64,000 nt of DNA from Berkiella sp964594635 (GCA_964594635.1 CAZQMV010000002.1:1-64000), one strand, 5' to 3'; shown: positions 7,200 to 15,697, counted from the stretch's first letter. Made by a program: numbers and translations. Notes: a model not told the origin generated them from the sequence alone.

Positions 7200-7373
7200 A
7201 TGGATGGAGAATTTGAAGTTGATGCTGATTCAGCTTCAGTTTACTTTTACGTTCAATTAAATAATGGCAAAATGTTTATTAAAAAAATTAAAAATGAATC
7301 AATTATTTTATGCAAAAAAAGAGAGCTATCAGGGTCAAGTATCGGTATACCCTACTCCTTTCATGCTAATTAA
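7200..7373 (+). CDS. 57-aa hypothetical protein
   Basis: ATG 7200 follows GGAG with 5 nt spacing and stays open to TAA 7371-7373. It begins MDGEFEVDADSASVYFYV, whose acidic strand followed by an aromatic strand recalls DUF2283-type small proteins, then a Lys/Ile-rich segment. It lies 43 bp before the monooxygenase-like gene on the same strand. The ribosome site and protein-like composition favour a real gene; the family match is weak. Confidence 0.45.
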   Translation: MDGEFEVDADSASVYFYVQLNNGKMFIKKIKNESIILCKKRELSGSSIGIPYSFHAN

Positions 7374-7416
7374 CTAGACGTTATCATATCCGCTGAACGT
7401 TATTTAAGGATCAGTT

Positions 7417-7785
7417 ATGTTTGCAGTCATTTATCGCTTTAAGCTCAAGCCACACCAGGAAGCGCTTTATCAGCAACTGTGGCATAAAATTGCCACTTAC
7501 TTTACCGAGTACCGAGGGGCAATTGGTTCTTGCCTACACAAGGGTAAGGATGATCTCTGGGTGGCTTATTCACGTTGGCCAGATAAAGCAACAAGAGATG
7601 CGGCTTGGCCGGGTGACAATGCACCTAATGAGGAGTTACCCAACGACATTCGTGAAACCATTCAAAAAATACAAGCCATAAAACAAGAAAACCAAGATCT
7701 AGAAAATTATGATGATATCTGCTTAGAAGTGGTTGAGGATCTTCTAACCTCGGTCAACGGTGTACCTGACCTTTTTTCTTACTAA
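7417..7785 (+). CDS. Antibiotic biosynthesis monooxygenase (ABM)-domain protein
   Basis: A 122-aa protein opening MFAVIYRFKLKPHQEALYQQ, the first strand and helix of the dimeric alpha-beta barrel (ABM) fold. A later segment, WVAYSRWPDKATRDAAW, is typical of the second half of these proteins. Members include heme-degrading enzymes, quinol monooxygenases and many uncharacterised proteins, and the substrate cannot be told here. The roughly 30-residue C-terminal extension after the domain is not part of the core fold. The gene stands alone. Confidence 0.65.
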   Translation: MFAVIYRFKLKPHQEALYQQLWHKIATYFTEYRGAIGSCLHKGKDDLWVAYSRWPDKATRDAAWPGDNAPNEELPNDIRETIQKIQAIKQENQDLENYDDICLEVVEDLLTSVNGVPDLFSY

Positions 7786-7903
7786 AATCCTAGAAATGGC
7801 AAATATATATGCACAATCACCTCTTTTCTTCTTTAGTCTGTTGTGAACTTTTGCTAAATTAGACAACCTTGGTAATCCTTGATAGCATCTGGTGTGAATT
7901 CAT

Positions 7904-8539
7904 ATGACCAACAAAACTTTTAGTTTTAAACAAAGAAAATTTCCCTTTGAGTTAAAGGAAATTATTGTAGATCCTATTAAAAGAAAACTAACAGTCATTA
8001 ATCAATCATTGTTTAAAAGAGAATCGCTGGAAGAAGACTTACACAACGTAGACGATAAGTATCAGGAATTTAAAGATCAATCGTTTGGTTGGTATATGCT
8101 AGCCATTATTGCAACCATCTATTTTATTGGTTGCCTCTATTCGTGGACATACAAAGCCCCAAAGTCGACTGACGAAATGGGCTTTACTATTTTTTGTCAA
8201 TGCTTACTATTTATGGGTGTTTGGTATTCTTGGCTAAAAGCATATCAATCAAAAATCAATATTGTTTATTTTCGTTTTAAAAATATAAATTATCATTTAA
8301 CGCTATTTAGAAATAAGCCCAATAAGGTAGAATTTGAAAACTTTATTGATAAGTTCCAAGAAACCATATCTCTTTCACAACATAGTCAAACGATCCAAAG
8401 TATTATAGAGCAAATTCCAACCGAAGTTTTGGTGAATGAATTTAGCACTTCTGTGATGAAAGAATTGGCTAGAAGAGATATTGATGTGCAGGGTTATTTA
8501 TTGTTTTTGCGTAATACATTAAATAATAAACCAGCGTAA
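7904..8539 (+). CDS. Membrane protein of unknown function
   Basis: A 211-aa protein with a basic N-terminal segment (about 1-60), two hydrophobic helices (about 64-82 YMLAIIATIYFIGCLYSW and 94-114 IFCQCLLFMGVWYSWL), and a cytosolic-looking C-terminal half of about 95 residues. No domain is recognised. No clear ribosome site precedes ATG 7904. It ends just before a bidirectional terminator shared with ogt. Confidence 0.6.
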   Translation: MTNKTFSFKQRKFPFELKEIIVDPIKRKLTVINQSLFKRESLEEDLHNVDDKYQEFKDQSFGWYMLAIIATIYFIGCLYSWTYKAPKSTDEMGFTIFCQCLLFMGVWYSWLKAYQSKINIVYFRFKNINYHLTLFRNKPNKVEFENFIDKFQETISLSQHSQTIQSIIEQIPTEVLVNEFSTSVMKELARRDIDVQGYLLFLRNTLNNKPA

Positions 8540-8544
8540 CAAGA

Positions 8545-8604
8545 GAAAGGGGCAATATGCCGATAACCATTAAACCTCGGTCATCGGTATACCTCGCCCC
8601 TTTC
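8545..8604 (+). terminator. Bidirectional terminator between convergent genes
   Basis: GAAAGGGGC (8545-8553) pairs with GCCCCTTTC (8596-8604), with an additional inner pairing of GCCGAT and ATCGGT. A short T-rich stretch follows on the plus side. It separates the convergent membrane-protein and ogt genes and overlaps the last codons of ogt. Confidence 0.7.
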
Positions 8605-9075
8605 ATTTTCTAAAGCCAACAAATACGCCTTTTGCGCAAGGCCACCCGCAAATCCTGTGAGCTTGCCATTAGAACCAATCACCCGATGACAGGGAGCAAT
8701 GATGGAAATAGGGTTTTTACCATTAGCGGCACCCACTGCGCGCACCGCTTTCGGGTGACCAATTTGCTGTGCAATTTCTGCATAACTGCGAGTTTGACCA
8801 TAAGGAATGGTGAGTAAGGCTGTCCATACCGCTTTTTGAAAATCGGTACCTTGAAAATCAAGGTTAATGGAAAATGGGTTTAAATTTCCTGAAAAATATG
8901 CATTTAGTTGCTTGCTCGTTTCGATAAGAACAGGATGCTGCAACTCTTTTTCCATAGGGCCGAGTTTAACGCGTAGAGGATCATCGTTTTCCCATAAGAT
9001 AGCGATGAGACTATTTTTATTGGCAACCAGTTTTAACTGGCCAATGGGCGTGGTGATATGTTGATAGCAATTCAT
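8581..9075 (-). CDS. ogt: Methylated-DNA--protein-cysteine methyltransferase
   Basis: This protein repairs O6-alkylguanine and O4-alkylthymine by moving the alkyl group to its own cysteine. The active-site motif IIAPCHRVIGSNG is intact, with the acceptor Cys at about residue 129 from the chosen start, preceded by the helix-turn-helix segment TDFQKAVWTALLTIPYGQT. The downstream FAGGLAQKAYLLALE is also typical. I chose ATG 9075 (MNCYQHITTPIGQ), where homology begins. An upstream ATG at 9144 would add 23 mostly hydrophobic residues not expected in Ogt. It is likely cytosolic and monocistronic. Confidence 0.93.
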   Translation of the reverse strand: MNCYQHITTPIGQLKLVANKNSLIAILWENDDPLRVKLGPMEKELQHPVLIETSKQLNAYFSGNLNPFSINLDFQGTDFQKAVWTALLTIPYGQTRSYAEIAQQIGHPKAVRAVGAANGKNPISIIAPCHRVIGSNGKLTGFAGGLAQKAYLLALENERGEVYR

Positions 9076-9326
9076 TAATTGAGTACCAAAACTGAAGAAG
9101 AATGCGGCAAGTATCGTTAACTTTGTCACTTCGGTCAATGGCATTTTTACCCATTTTTAGCTAAGTTATTTTTACTTTACTTCTGCTAACAACCTCATCT
9201 TTGTTTATACTAATTATTTAATTAAGTATAAAGCAGAGACTGTGGCACAAAAAATCCGACAAAATTCTTTAAATCCACTAGCAAAATTTAACATTCTCAC
9301 GAAAAAAATTCATAAATTGATGTACT

Positions 9327-9731
9327 ATGAACGCTGTAACCCAATTATTAGATGTCACTCTGCGTCAGACGTATACGCCAGCAATGGGTGTTCTTGGATT
9401 ATTCAATGAGAAAATAGTCAATAGACAAAGCATGACACATCCTGATATCTCCCTTTTAGTCGTTTTGCGTGCTAATAGAATACTCCCTTCTTATGCTATT
9501 TCCTTTGATTCAATACTCCAAGATGTGCAGCTTTATTTTGAGAGGTTAATGCTTGATTATGGGGTAAATAATATACAAGAAGTGTTATTCATTATGTACA
9601 ATCAAAATCCCTGTCGTGCAGAACGTATAAAGGAGTGCTGTTCGTATGCAAACCTGCTGCTTGAGGCTTGCAGGCCATTGGCGATAGAACCTACTGTAGC
9701 TTCATTACAGGCTCAATATAATGGAAAATGA
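9327..9731 (+). CDS. Hypothetical protein
   Basis: A 134-aa soluble protein starting MNAVTQLLDVTLRQTYTPAM, with helical segments and four cysteines near the C-terminus (NPCRAERIKECCSYANLLLEAC). No domain is recognised. A ribosome site is not evident. It is followed directly by a strong terminator and by a convergent ankyrin gene. Confidence 0.5.
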   Translation: MNAVTQLLDVTLRQTYTPAMGVLGLFNEKIVNRQSMTHPDISLLVVLRANRILPSYAISFDSILQDVQLYFERLMLDYGVNNIQEVLFIMYNQNPCRAERIKECCSYANLLLEACRPLAIEPTVASLQAQYNGK

Positions 9732-9743
9732 TGGTTGCGATAA

Positions 9744-9771
9744 GGGGCAACGCTGAGTAGATAGTTGCCCC
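9744..9771 (+). terminator. Bidirectional intrinsic terminator
   Basis: GGGGCAAC at 9744-9751 pairs perfectly with GTTGCCCC at 9764-9771 around a 12-nt loop. It sits 12 bp after the stop of the upstream gene and 10 bp before the end of the convergent ankyrin gene. Confidence 0.7.
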
Positions 9772-9781
9772 TATTGGTAAA

Positions 9782-11203
9782 TTAATATTCCGTATGTACG
9801 ATTAATTCCTGCATCTGTGGTAATTGTACAGGTGTTAAATGCATACTCTGAACATGGTGAGATAAAGGCATCGTTGAGTTTTCTAAGCCTGCAATACCAT
9901 CAGAAGTATTCACAACATCGGATAACCTGAGAGATTGACTGCAACATGGCAATTCCTTCAGAAGATCTGCTTCAGATTTGCTGCTGATTTTCTCAACGGT
10001 GAGTGAGTTTAACTTGTCATCATATTGAATACTGTAACCTTCTTGAAAGGTTTTAATCTGATAAGATTCATTTGTCATCTGCCTTAAATCATGATCAATT
10101 GTCTTCCAAACCGGTTCCCCGACATGGCCTGCTATGCAAGAAGGCGCATGGAGATCAGCCCCCATTTTGATTAATGTTTCTTGTACAATCTTTTGAGATT
10201 TTTGTTCTGTTTCAGCGTTCATAAAATAGGTGTAATGAAAGGGAGTGTATCCCAGTTTATCAGGTACATTGATATCAACATGGCTATTATTCAAAGAAAT
10301 TAAGGCTTTGATATCGCCCTTAAGTGCGGCCAGATGTGCTTCTGACATGTTAAGTCGTGTAGGGCCGTCTAAGGAAATTGCCCAGTCGATCATAGAATTT
10401 TGTTTGGTTTTCAATAAATCAATAATCATTTCTTCAAAATGGGGGTCAGCTTTTAAAGCATCGATGTCCGCGCCAGCCTCTGTGAGTAATTGCACTTTGG
10501 CAAAGTCACCCTTGTTGATGGCATGGATCATAGCAGGTGGAACCCAATGTTGATCGCTATAGGAATATTCTATGTATTCAGAACCTGCGATTTTAGCGCC
10601 ATTCTCAAGTAATAATTTTACCATTTCCAAGCTGTTTGCATAGAATAATGGGGTATTAAAAGTTTTATGATCATAATGGCCATTTTCACCAAAAATACGA
10701 GTGACAATTGCTTGATTCACATCAGCGCCATTTTTGATCAATAGATCGGCAATTTCTACATTGTTTTTAACGGCTGCTTCGTGAAGAGGCTGATTGTTTA
10801 TATTTGTAACATTGGTTTTTGCGCCGTAGGACAGTAATAAATTAACCATTTCAGCATCGTTGTTTCGCACTGCTGGAATTAAAGCGGTTTCTGCTTCGTC
10901 AAAATAACGGGTCCATTGTGAGTATATGTTTCCGAGGATTGCTTTATCATTTGCATTTGCACCGGACTCTAATAAGGTTTTAGCTATTTCAAAGTGACGA
11001 TTTTCAACCGCGATATACAGTACAGGTAAATTATTTTCATAGTTACAATACCCAAATTCATTATGAACAAAGTTAGGGTCCGCACCCTGTGCAAGAGTGG
11101 TTTTAACAAGTTCAATGTTGCCCTCTGCCACTGCAGAACTCAGCCACTCATTTTTGTGATGAAAGGGATTAATCCAAGAACTTATCCAATATGCTGTTGA
11201 CAT
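9782..11203 (-). CDS. Ankyrin-repeat protein, putative effector
   Basis: A 473-aa protein from ATG 11203 (MSTAYWISSWINPFHHKNEW). An in-frame start 168 bp upstream is less likely. At least seven ankyrin units are visible, with phrases such as AVAEGNIELVKTTLAQGADP, IAVENRHFEIAKTLLESGAN, AAVKNNVEIADLLIKNGADV and AHLAALKGDIKALISLNNSH. The C-terminal about 110 residues are not ankyrin and match nothing I know. Ankyrin proteins mediate protein binding and in Legionellales are often secreted into host cells; effector status is inference. No signal peptide is seen. A hairpin at 11323-11355 lies between it and the divergent peptidase gene. Confidence 0.85.
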   Translation of the reverse strand: MSTAYWISSWINPFHHKNEWLSSAVAEGNIELVKTTLAQGADPNFVHNEFGYCNYENNLPVLYIAVENRHFEIAKTLLESGANANDKAILGNIYSQWTRYFDEAETALIPAVRNNDAEMVNLLLSYGAKTNVTNINNQPLHEAAVKNNVEIADLLIKNGADVNQAIVTRIFGENGHYDHKTFNTPLFYANSLEMVKLLLENGAKIAGSEYIEYSYSDQHWVPPAMIHAINKGDFAKVQLLTEAGADIDALKADPHFEEMIIDLLKTKQNSMIDWAISLDGPTRLNMSEAHLAALKGDIKALISLNNSHVDINVPDKLGYTPFHYTYFMNAETEQKSQKIVQETLIKMGADLHAPSCIAGHVGEPVWKTIDHDLRQMTNESYQIKTFQEGYSIQYDDKLNSLTVEKISSKSEADLLKELPCCSQSLRLSDVVNTSDGIAGLENSTMPLSHHVQSMHLTPVQLPQMQELIVHTEY

Positions 11204-11322
11204 TTTATTTACTCTGCTTACTACAAAAGTAATGAAGTATAAGTTGTGGTAAAAACCTATGTCAATAAGTTGCTTGAAATAATCAGCACATTTGATGGTG
11301 ATGTATATTTTCATGACAGGAT

Positions 11323-11355
11323 AAGATGGGATCAAGTGTGACTTGACCCCATCTT
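11323..11355 (+). terminator. Stem-loop in the divergent intergenic region
   Basis: AAGATGGG, A, TCAAGT pairs with ACTTGA, C, CCCATCTT around a 3-nt loop: a 14-bp stem with one A-C mismatch, followed by CATTTT. It lies 53 bp before the peptidase start, between two divergent genes. It is not at the end of any gene seen, so it may be a leader attenuator or a mobile palindrome rather than a terminator. Confidence 0.5.
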
Positions 11356-11407
11356 CATTTTGCGAACACAAATGTTATGAGACACACTCTATGTTAAGAA
11401 AAACCTT

Positions 11408-12187
11408 ATGAGCCCGTTACTTTCTGATATGCTACTTTTCATGAAACCATGTATAAGCTTCAAACAAGGCATTGCCATCTTCCTTCTATGCTTATGGGCC
11501 CCAGTCTTTGCTAGCACACGTTTTGATGCTTTACCGGCCTATTCAGTTACTGCTATTTGCGATATGCCTGTGTATAAGAAAAATCTTTCAACCCGTTCAA
11601 ATCTAGCCTGCAAGGCCATGCTAAATGAATTGGTGATAGTGAAAGTCAAATATTGGGGTTTTGACAATCAAGCACATTGGGGATCACTTATCGTTCATGA
11701 GTCATTGGGCAATGATGTGGTTGGGATATTTAAAGAATTATTTGAGATACGCTTTCCCATCCAAGCCATGCACCCGATCCCAAAACATTTACGGAAAACG
11801 CCCCATATTGATGAAAACACCACCGACAGTTTTAATTGTCGAGCAGTCACTGATCAGCCAGGGATCCTATCGCAACACAGTTATGGACGAGCATTAGACA
11901 TCAACCCGTTGTTGAATCCTTATATAAAAGGCGGTCTGATTATTCCTTCCAACGCGAAAAACAATGTTGATCGCATCAGGCCGGAAAAGGGAAAAATTAT
12001 TCCCAATAGTGCCGTTACTGCAATATTTGCGAAATACGGATGGGATTGGGGCGGCAATTGGCACGATGCGAAGGATTATCAGCACTTTGAAAAAAGAGCG
12101 AACAATGAAAAGCGTGATCCTTTTGGTTATATCACCCCACATTTTAGGTATCAATCAATCATCAACACGAGTGAGCAAAAGAAGTAG
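11408..12187 (+). CDS. M15-family peptidoglycan peptidase, secreted
   Basis: A 259-aa zinc peptidase of the M15 (D-Ala-D-Ala carboxypeptidase/VanY, endolysin-like) family, which trims peptide stems of peptidoglycan. An N-terminal hydrophobic segment (about 18-36, FKQGIAIFLLCLWAPVFA) is a probable signal peptide. Zinc ligands are visible as His157 and Asp164 in SQHSYGRALDIN and His226 in DYQHFEKR, with the preceding WGWDWGGNW-like Gly/Trp stretch. The region C-terminal to the catalytic part is short. An alternative start at 11441 (MKPCISFKQG) would give a more usual signal peptide. It probably acts in the periplasm. Confidence 0.82.
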   Translation: MSPLLSDMLLFMKPCISFKQGIAIFLLCLWAPVFASTRFDALPAYSVTAICDMPVYKKNLSTRSNLACKAMLNELVIVKVKYWGFDNQAHWGSLIVHESLGNDVVGIFKELFEIRFPIQAMHPIPKHLRKTPHIDENTTDSFNCRAVTDQPGILSQHSYGRALDINPLLNPYIKGGLIIPSNAKNNVDRIRPEKGKIIPNSAVTAIFAKYGWDWGGNWHDAKDYQHFEKRANNEKRDPFGYITPHFRYQSIINTSEQKK

Positions 12188-12203
12188 GGTGATTTCAGCA
12201 TTG

Positions 12204-13694
12204 TTAGGAAAATTCAGATAATTTCAAAGAGCGCAAGGCTCGATTAAAAATCGGAAGCCCTTCATTGGGCGTTTTTTCGGCATGGTCAGTTTCTAGTTTA
12301 TGCCGCGCATCTCCATAGTCTAGCCAATGTATTGTTTGCACATAGGCTTGCGCTTGATCAAGCACTTTACAATATGTTGTAAAATATTGGTCTCGACTAG
12401 CTTGTCTTAAGCCATTAAGATAATTATCACGATGGACTGTTGGGATGATAATTTTATAGTGTCCTGCTCTAAATAACTCAGCATTCATCATTATTCGAGA
12501 AAGTCTGCCATTTCCATCATTAAATGGATGAACTTCACTGACGATAAAATGTATAAAAAGTGCTCTTGAAAGCCCCTCAGGTAGTAGTTTATAGAGCTCA
12601 AAAGATTGGCATAATGTACCAACAACATCCTGTGGTTCAACAAATATAGTATTGCCAGTTTTATTAACTACGTTTTTAAAATCACCGGGTTGTTTTTCTG
12701 GTCTCTCCTTCATGAGATACGCGTGTCGTCTTTTTAAAATATCTAAAAACTCTGATGTATTATTTGGCGTGATCTCTATTTCAGATGGATCATTGGTTAG
12801 GCGAAAATTCGCTAATATATCATGACTATCCGCATGGCGATGTTTAATTTCATTTCCAGAAAATATGATGTCCTCTGCCTCATCAATAGCAAATTCAGTT
12901 CCTTCAATAAAATTTGAAAAATAAGATTCAAAAAACGAAAGATTTTTTAATGATATGCTATTAAATTGATAGAGTCGCTCATTAAAGCTGCATTTTTTTA
13001 AGTATAAATAGAGATTTTCAAATAGAGTTAATCTTTTACTATCATAGGGTTCTTTCTTTGCTACCGCGAGGGCATAGGGTGATTTTAAGCGAGGATCCGG
13101 ATTAGTTGATAACATTGAGCTTATTATTTGATTAAGTTTATGATATTCCCTTTCATATCCCAACTCATTGGATATCTGCCGCGCTTCATCTCGAGTATTA
13201 TTTAGAAATTGTTCACCCTTATGGCGCATTTCCTTGGCAAGAATATTTTCGACACCTTCTTCTTCGATGGTTTTAATTCCTTTATTTGCTCGTCTAACGA
13301 TAGTGAGATTCTCTAATAGAATACGAGATAAGTTACTACGTGCGAGATTGGGCATTATTTGCTCACAATAAGAGTTAGTATTCCCCTTTACTACCTTAAT
13401 AATAAGGCCTGGTAATGTTATGGTTTTTACATAAGAGCTAGTAATAAATACGATATAGTGGTCTTCATTATAATAAGTTGGCTTTAATTCAATGGCTGTT
13501 CTAAAACTTAAAATACCTTTAGGTACAACATATGCAACAATTTGCATCCATTTTTCACGAATAATGGTACTTATTGGCGATTTTAAATCATCAGTATAGA
13601 TGCCTTGGTACAAGCGCCGAAGTTTGTTTTGCTGAAAGAGATTTGATAACTTTCGTGCTTCCTTTAGATCTGTTGAAAAATACAGTTTAGTCAT
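12204..13694 (-). CDS. Fic-domain protein fused to an AbiEi-like N-terminal domain
   Basis: About 496 aa. The C-terminal Fic domain carries an intact motif HPFNDGNGRLSR (about residues 389-400), which in this family transfers AMP or another nucleotide monophosphate to target hydroxyls. Upstream, SNFIEG (about 260-265) matches the inhibitory helix motif [S/T]xxxE[G/N], so the protein is probably self-inhibited. Residues 1 to about 110 (LKEARKLSNLFQQNKLRRLY, QGIYTDDL, then GILSFRTAIELKP) look like the AbiEi antitoxin winged-helix domain of type IV toxin-antitoxin systems. ATG 13694 is chosen over an upstream GTG because AGGTG precedes it. It could be a self-regulating toxin-antitoxin-like protein or a host-directed AMPylator. 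Confidence 0.88.
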   Translation of the reverse strand: MTKLYFSTDLKEARKLSNLFQQNKLRRLYQGIYTDDLKSPISTIIREKWMQIVAYVVPKGILSFRTAIELKPTYYNEDHYIVFITSSYVKTITLPGLIIKVVKGNTNSYCEQIMPNLARSNLSRILLENLTIVRRANKGIKTIEEEGVENILAKEMRHKGEQFLNNTRDEARQISNELGYEREYHKLNQIISSMLSTNPDPRLKSPYALAVAKKEPYDSKRLTLFENLYLYLKKCSFNERLYQFNSISLKNLSFFESYFSNFIEGTEFAIDEAEDIIFSGNEIKHRHADSHDILANFRLTNDPSEIEITPNNTSEFLDILKRRHAYLMKERPEKQPGDFKNVVNKTGNTIFVEPQDVVGTLCQSFELYKLLPEGLSRALFIHFIVSEVHPFNDGNGRLSRIMMNAELFRAGHYKIIIPTVHRDNYLNGLRQASRDQYFTTYCKVLDQAQAYVQTIHWLDYGDARHKLETDHAEKTPNEGLPIFNRALRSLKLSEFS

Positions 13695-13702
13695 ATGCAC
13701 CT

Positions 13703-13815
13703 GATATTTAGAATATTATAATGAAATAATATTGTAATTTAAGAATATTAACAACAAAAATATGGTATTATGGGATAATTAGATCCATAAAATGGAATAT
13801 CAGGATATTATAAAT
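13703..13815 (-). promoter_or_regulatory. AT-rich region with repeated GAATATT/GGATATT boxes
   Basis: Directly upstream of the AbiEi-Fic gene lie GATATT, GAATATTATAAT, AATAATATTG, GAATATTAAC, GGAATATC and GGATATTATA, several of them as inverted pairs. Repeated boxes upstream of a gene whose own N-terminus is antitoxin-like suggest an autoregulatory operator. AT-richness alone could create such matches. Confidence 0.3.
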
Positions 13816-13842
13816 GGATTGCGTGCAAGTAAACCAATTAGA

Positions 13843-13862
13843 TAGCCCCGTAAAGACGGGGC
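13843..13862 (-). terminator. Intrinsic terminator hairpin
   Basis: GCCCCGT..ACGGGGC forms a tight stem-loop 8 bp beyond the stop of the TipAS-like gene on the minus strand. The T-run is weak (CTATCTAATT). Confidence 0.6.
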
Positions 13863-13869
13863 CGCTTTC

Positions 13870-14646
13870 CTAGCTATATTTCTGTATATATTGCTTTACC
13901 CACTCTTTAGCTTTGTGATCAATTTGTTCGTTTTGAAAGATTGCTTCAAAAATGTGATGATTCGCTTTTTTATCATCACCATGTATTTCACAGAGGAGTT
14001 CTTCCCATTGCCGAACGCCTTGATCTAATGGATGCGTTGATACCTCACTCAGTACTTTCATCATGCGTGAACGAAAGTAAGCTGAAATCCCTTGATCAAG
14101 CCAATGAAAGACATCACTTGAAATTGACGCATCTTCAATTTGGTTTTCTTTAATGCCATTTTCCCAAATAGTTGTTCTGATACCTGCATATTTTTTACCA
14201 TAGTACGCATTTACCCAATCCATAGCCCGTTTACCTAGACTGATGCCGATACTGCTATTGGGATCATTTGCGACATTCAACGTCACATCTTGAATGATCT
14301 CGCTCCATTGTTGCTCGAAATCCTTCATTTGATTTTCAGTAAAGCGTTTTTTTAATTCCTGTTCAAAGTTAGCATAAGATTTCAACTCGTCCTGAGTAAA
14401 TATTTTACCTGCCCATGTTTTTTCTAGCTGCTGTGCCATACGATAGACCTCAATTAATTGAATCACATTTTCACAAGGAAGAGATTTATTCTCGCTATGT
14501 TCAGCAATAATGACTTTTAAAGCATTGCTTGCATCTTGTAATGATTTTGCTTTTTCTTCTAAAAACGTTGATTGAATAGCAAAGTGTTCTACCATAGGGT
14601 CAAGCGATTTTAGCAATAAATTGAGAAAAATTCGGCGTATATGCAA
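13870..14646 (-). CDS. TipAS-like ligand-binding domain, MerR regulator lacking its HTH
   Basis: 258 aa. The N-terminus (IRRIFLNLLLKSLDPMVEHF, then AIQSTFLEEKAKSLQDASNA) corresponds to the hinge and dimerisation helix that follow the DNA-binding domain in MerR/TipAL regulators. The rest (VIQLIEVYRMAQQLEKTW, FTQDELKSYANFEQELKKRF, then a helical C-terminal domain around HWLDQGISAYFRSRM) fits TipAS. TipAS binds thiopeptide-type drugs in Streptomyces. No helix-turn-helix lies upstream, because the divergent ycaC promoter region begins there. It could be a naturally HTH-less TipAS protein or a 5'-truncated regulator. Confidence 0.55.
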   Translation of the reverse strand: MHIRRIFLNLLLKSLDPMVEHFAIQSTFLEEKAKSLQDASNALKVIIAEHSENKSLPCENVIQLIEVYRMAQQLEKTWAGKIFTQDELKSYANFEQELKKRFTENQMKDFEQQWSEIIQDVTLNVANDPNSSIGISLGKRAMDWVNAYYGKKYAGIRTTIWENGIKENQIEDASISSDVFHWLDQGISAYFRSRMMKVLSEVSTHPLDQGVRQWEELLCEIHGDDKKANHHIFEAIFQNEQIDHKAKEWVKQYIQKYS

Positions 14647-14764
14647 GTGGTTAGTTGAGCCACCTAGATGAATTTATAGCAGAATGTAAAAGAAGAACTT
14701 TCCTTCATTTTGGATGTCTCATGCTTATATTGATCGAGCCTCACGAATAAAGAAGGAAGATATC

Positions 14765-15394
14765 ATGAGTAAACCCTACATTCGCTTGGATAAACAGAAT
14801 GCCGCCGTATTATTGGTTGATCATCAGGCAGGATTGATTTCATTGGTGCGAGATATTGAGCCTGATAAGTTTAAGAACAATGTTCTAGCATTAGGTGATC
14901 TAGCCAAATATTTTAACTTACCGACGATTTTGACCACCAGTTTTGAAACTGGGCCTAATGGCCCATTGGTGCCTGAGCTAAAAGCACAATTTCCAGATGC
15001 GCCTTATATTGCGCGTCCTGGTAATATCAATGCTTGGGATAATGAGGATTTTGTTAAGGCAGTTAAAGTCACGGGCAAAAAGCAACTGATTATTGCCGGG
15101 GTTGTTACCGAAGTGTGTGTTGCTTTCCCCGCATTGTCTGCATTACAAGAAGGGTATGAGGTATTTGTTGTAACCGATGCATCAGGCACTTTTAATGAAG
15201 TGACTCGACATTCAGCATGGGACCGCATGTCGCAAGCGGGAGCACAACTGATGACCTGGTTTGGCATTGCCTGTGAGTTGCATCGAGATTGGCGTAACGA
15301 CGTTGAAGGTTTGGCAACTTTATTCTCTAACCATATTCCCGATTATCGTAATTTGATCACAAGCTATGATCAATCTAATAAAGTTTCTAAATGA
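14765..15394 (+). CDS. ycaC: Isochorismatase-family cysteine hydrolase (YcaC)
   Basis: 209 aa from ATG 14765, preceded by GAAGGAAGA; an upstream frame start at 14714 lacks a ribosome site. The triad is visible: Asp in AVLLVDHQAG, Lys in TGKKQLIIAG and Cys in VVTEVCVAFPA. Stretches such as ALGDLAKYFNLPTILTTSF and THSAWDR-like RHSAWDRMSQAGAQL are almost the consensus of the YcaC family. The natural substrate of YcaC proteins is not established. Very strong conservation compared with its neighbours may mean acquisition by transfer. It lies divergent to the TipAS-like gene, as a regulator-target pair would. Confidence 0.9.
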   Translation: MSKPYIRLDKQNAAVLLVDHQAGLISLVRDIEPDKFKNNVLALGDLAKYFNLPTILTTSFETGPNGPLVPELKAQFPDAPYIARPGNINAWDNEDFVKAVKVTGKKQLIIAGVVTEVCVAFPALSALQEGYEVFVVTDASGTFNEVTRHSAWDRMSQAGAQLMTWFGIACELHRDWRNDVEGLATLFSNHIPDYRNLITSYDQSNKVSK

Positions 15395-15402
15395 TGTAAA
15401 CA

Positions 15403-15430
15403 CCGCTCTCTACGACTTGTTAGAGAGCGG
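15403..15430 (+). terminator. Bidirectional terminator
   Basis: CCGCTCTCTA at 15403-15412 pairs perfectly with TAGAGAGCGG at 15421-15430 around an 8-nt loop, between the convergent ycaC and Cys-rich genes. Confidence 0.7.
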
Positions 15431-15445
15431 GTTCATGAGAATAGA

Positions 15446-15697
15446 TTAGTTTCTTGCGCATGGTGAGCAAGCAGTGCGGCAAACTTTTTGATAGGCACAG
15501 CGTCGGCAATAATCCCAACTTGGGCAGGAAGCACAAACGGTGTCACGTTCGCAGCAGCGTGGAATTCGTACGCTTTTACAGGGATTGCAAATTCTTTCCA
15601 TTTTTGCGCGCACACAATCATAGGATGCTTCCATTGCAAATGCGTTAGAAGCGAAAAGTACGCCAGTCAATAAAAATGCTTTAGAGATTACGTTCAT
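15446..15697 (-). CDS. Small secreted cysteine-rich protein
   Basis: 83 aa from ATG 15697. A clean signal peptide (MNVISKAFLLTGVLFASNAF, then A) precedes a mature part of about 62 residues with 12 cysteines, several as C-x2-C or C-x3-C pairs (ICNPC, CASC, YCRRC, ACSPC). High Cys content in a periplasmic or exported protein suggests several disulfides or metal binding. No family is recognised. A longer in-frame start 60 bp upstream is less likely because the signal peptide begins here. Confidence 0.7.
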   Translation of the reverse strand: MNVISKAFLLTGVLFASNAFAMEASYDCVRAKMERICNPCKSVRIPRCCERDTVCASCPSWDYCRRCAYQKVCRTACSPCARN

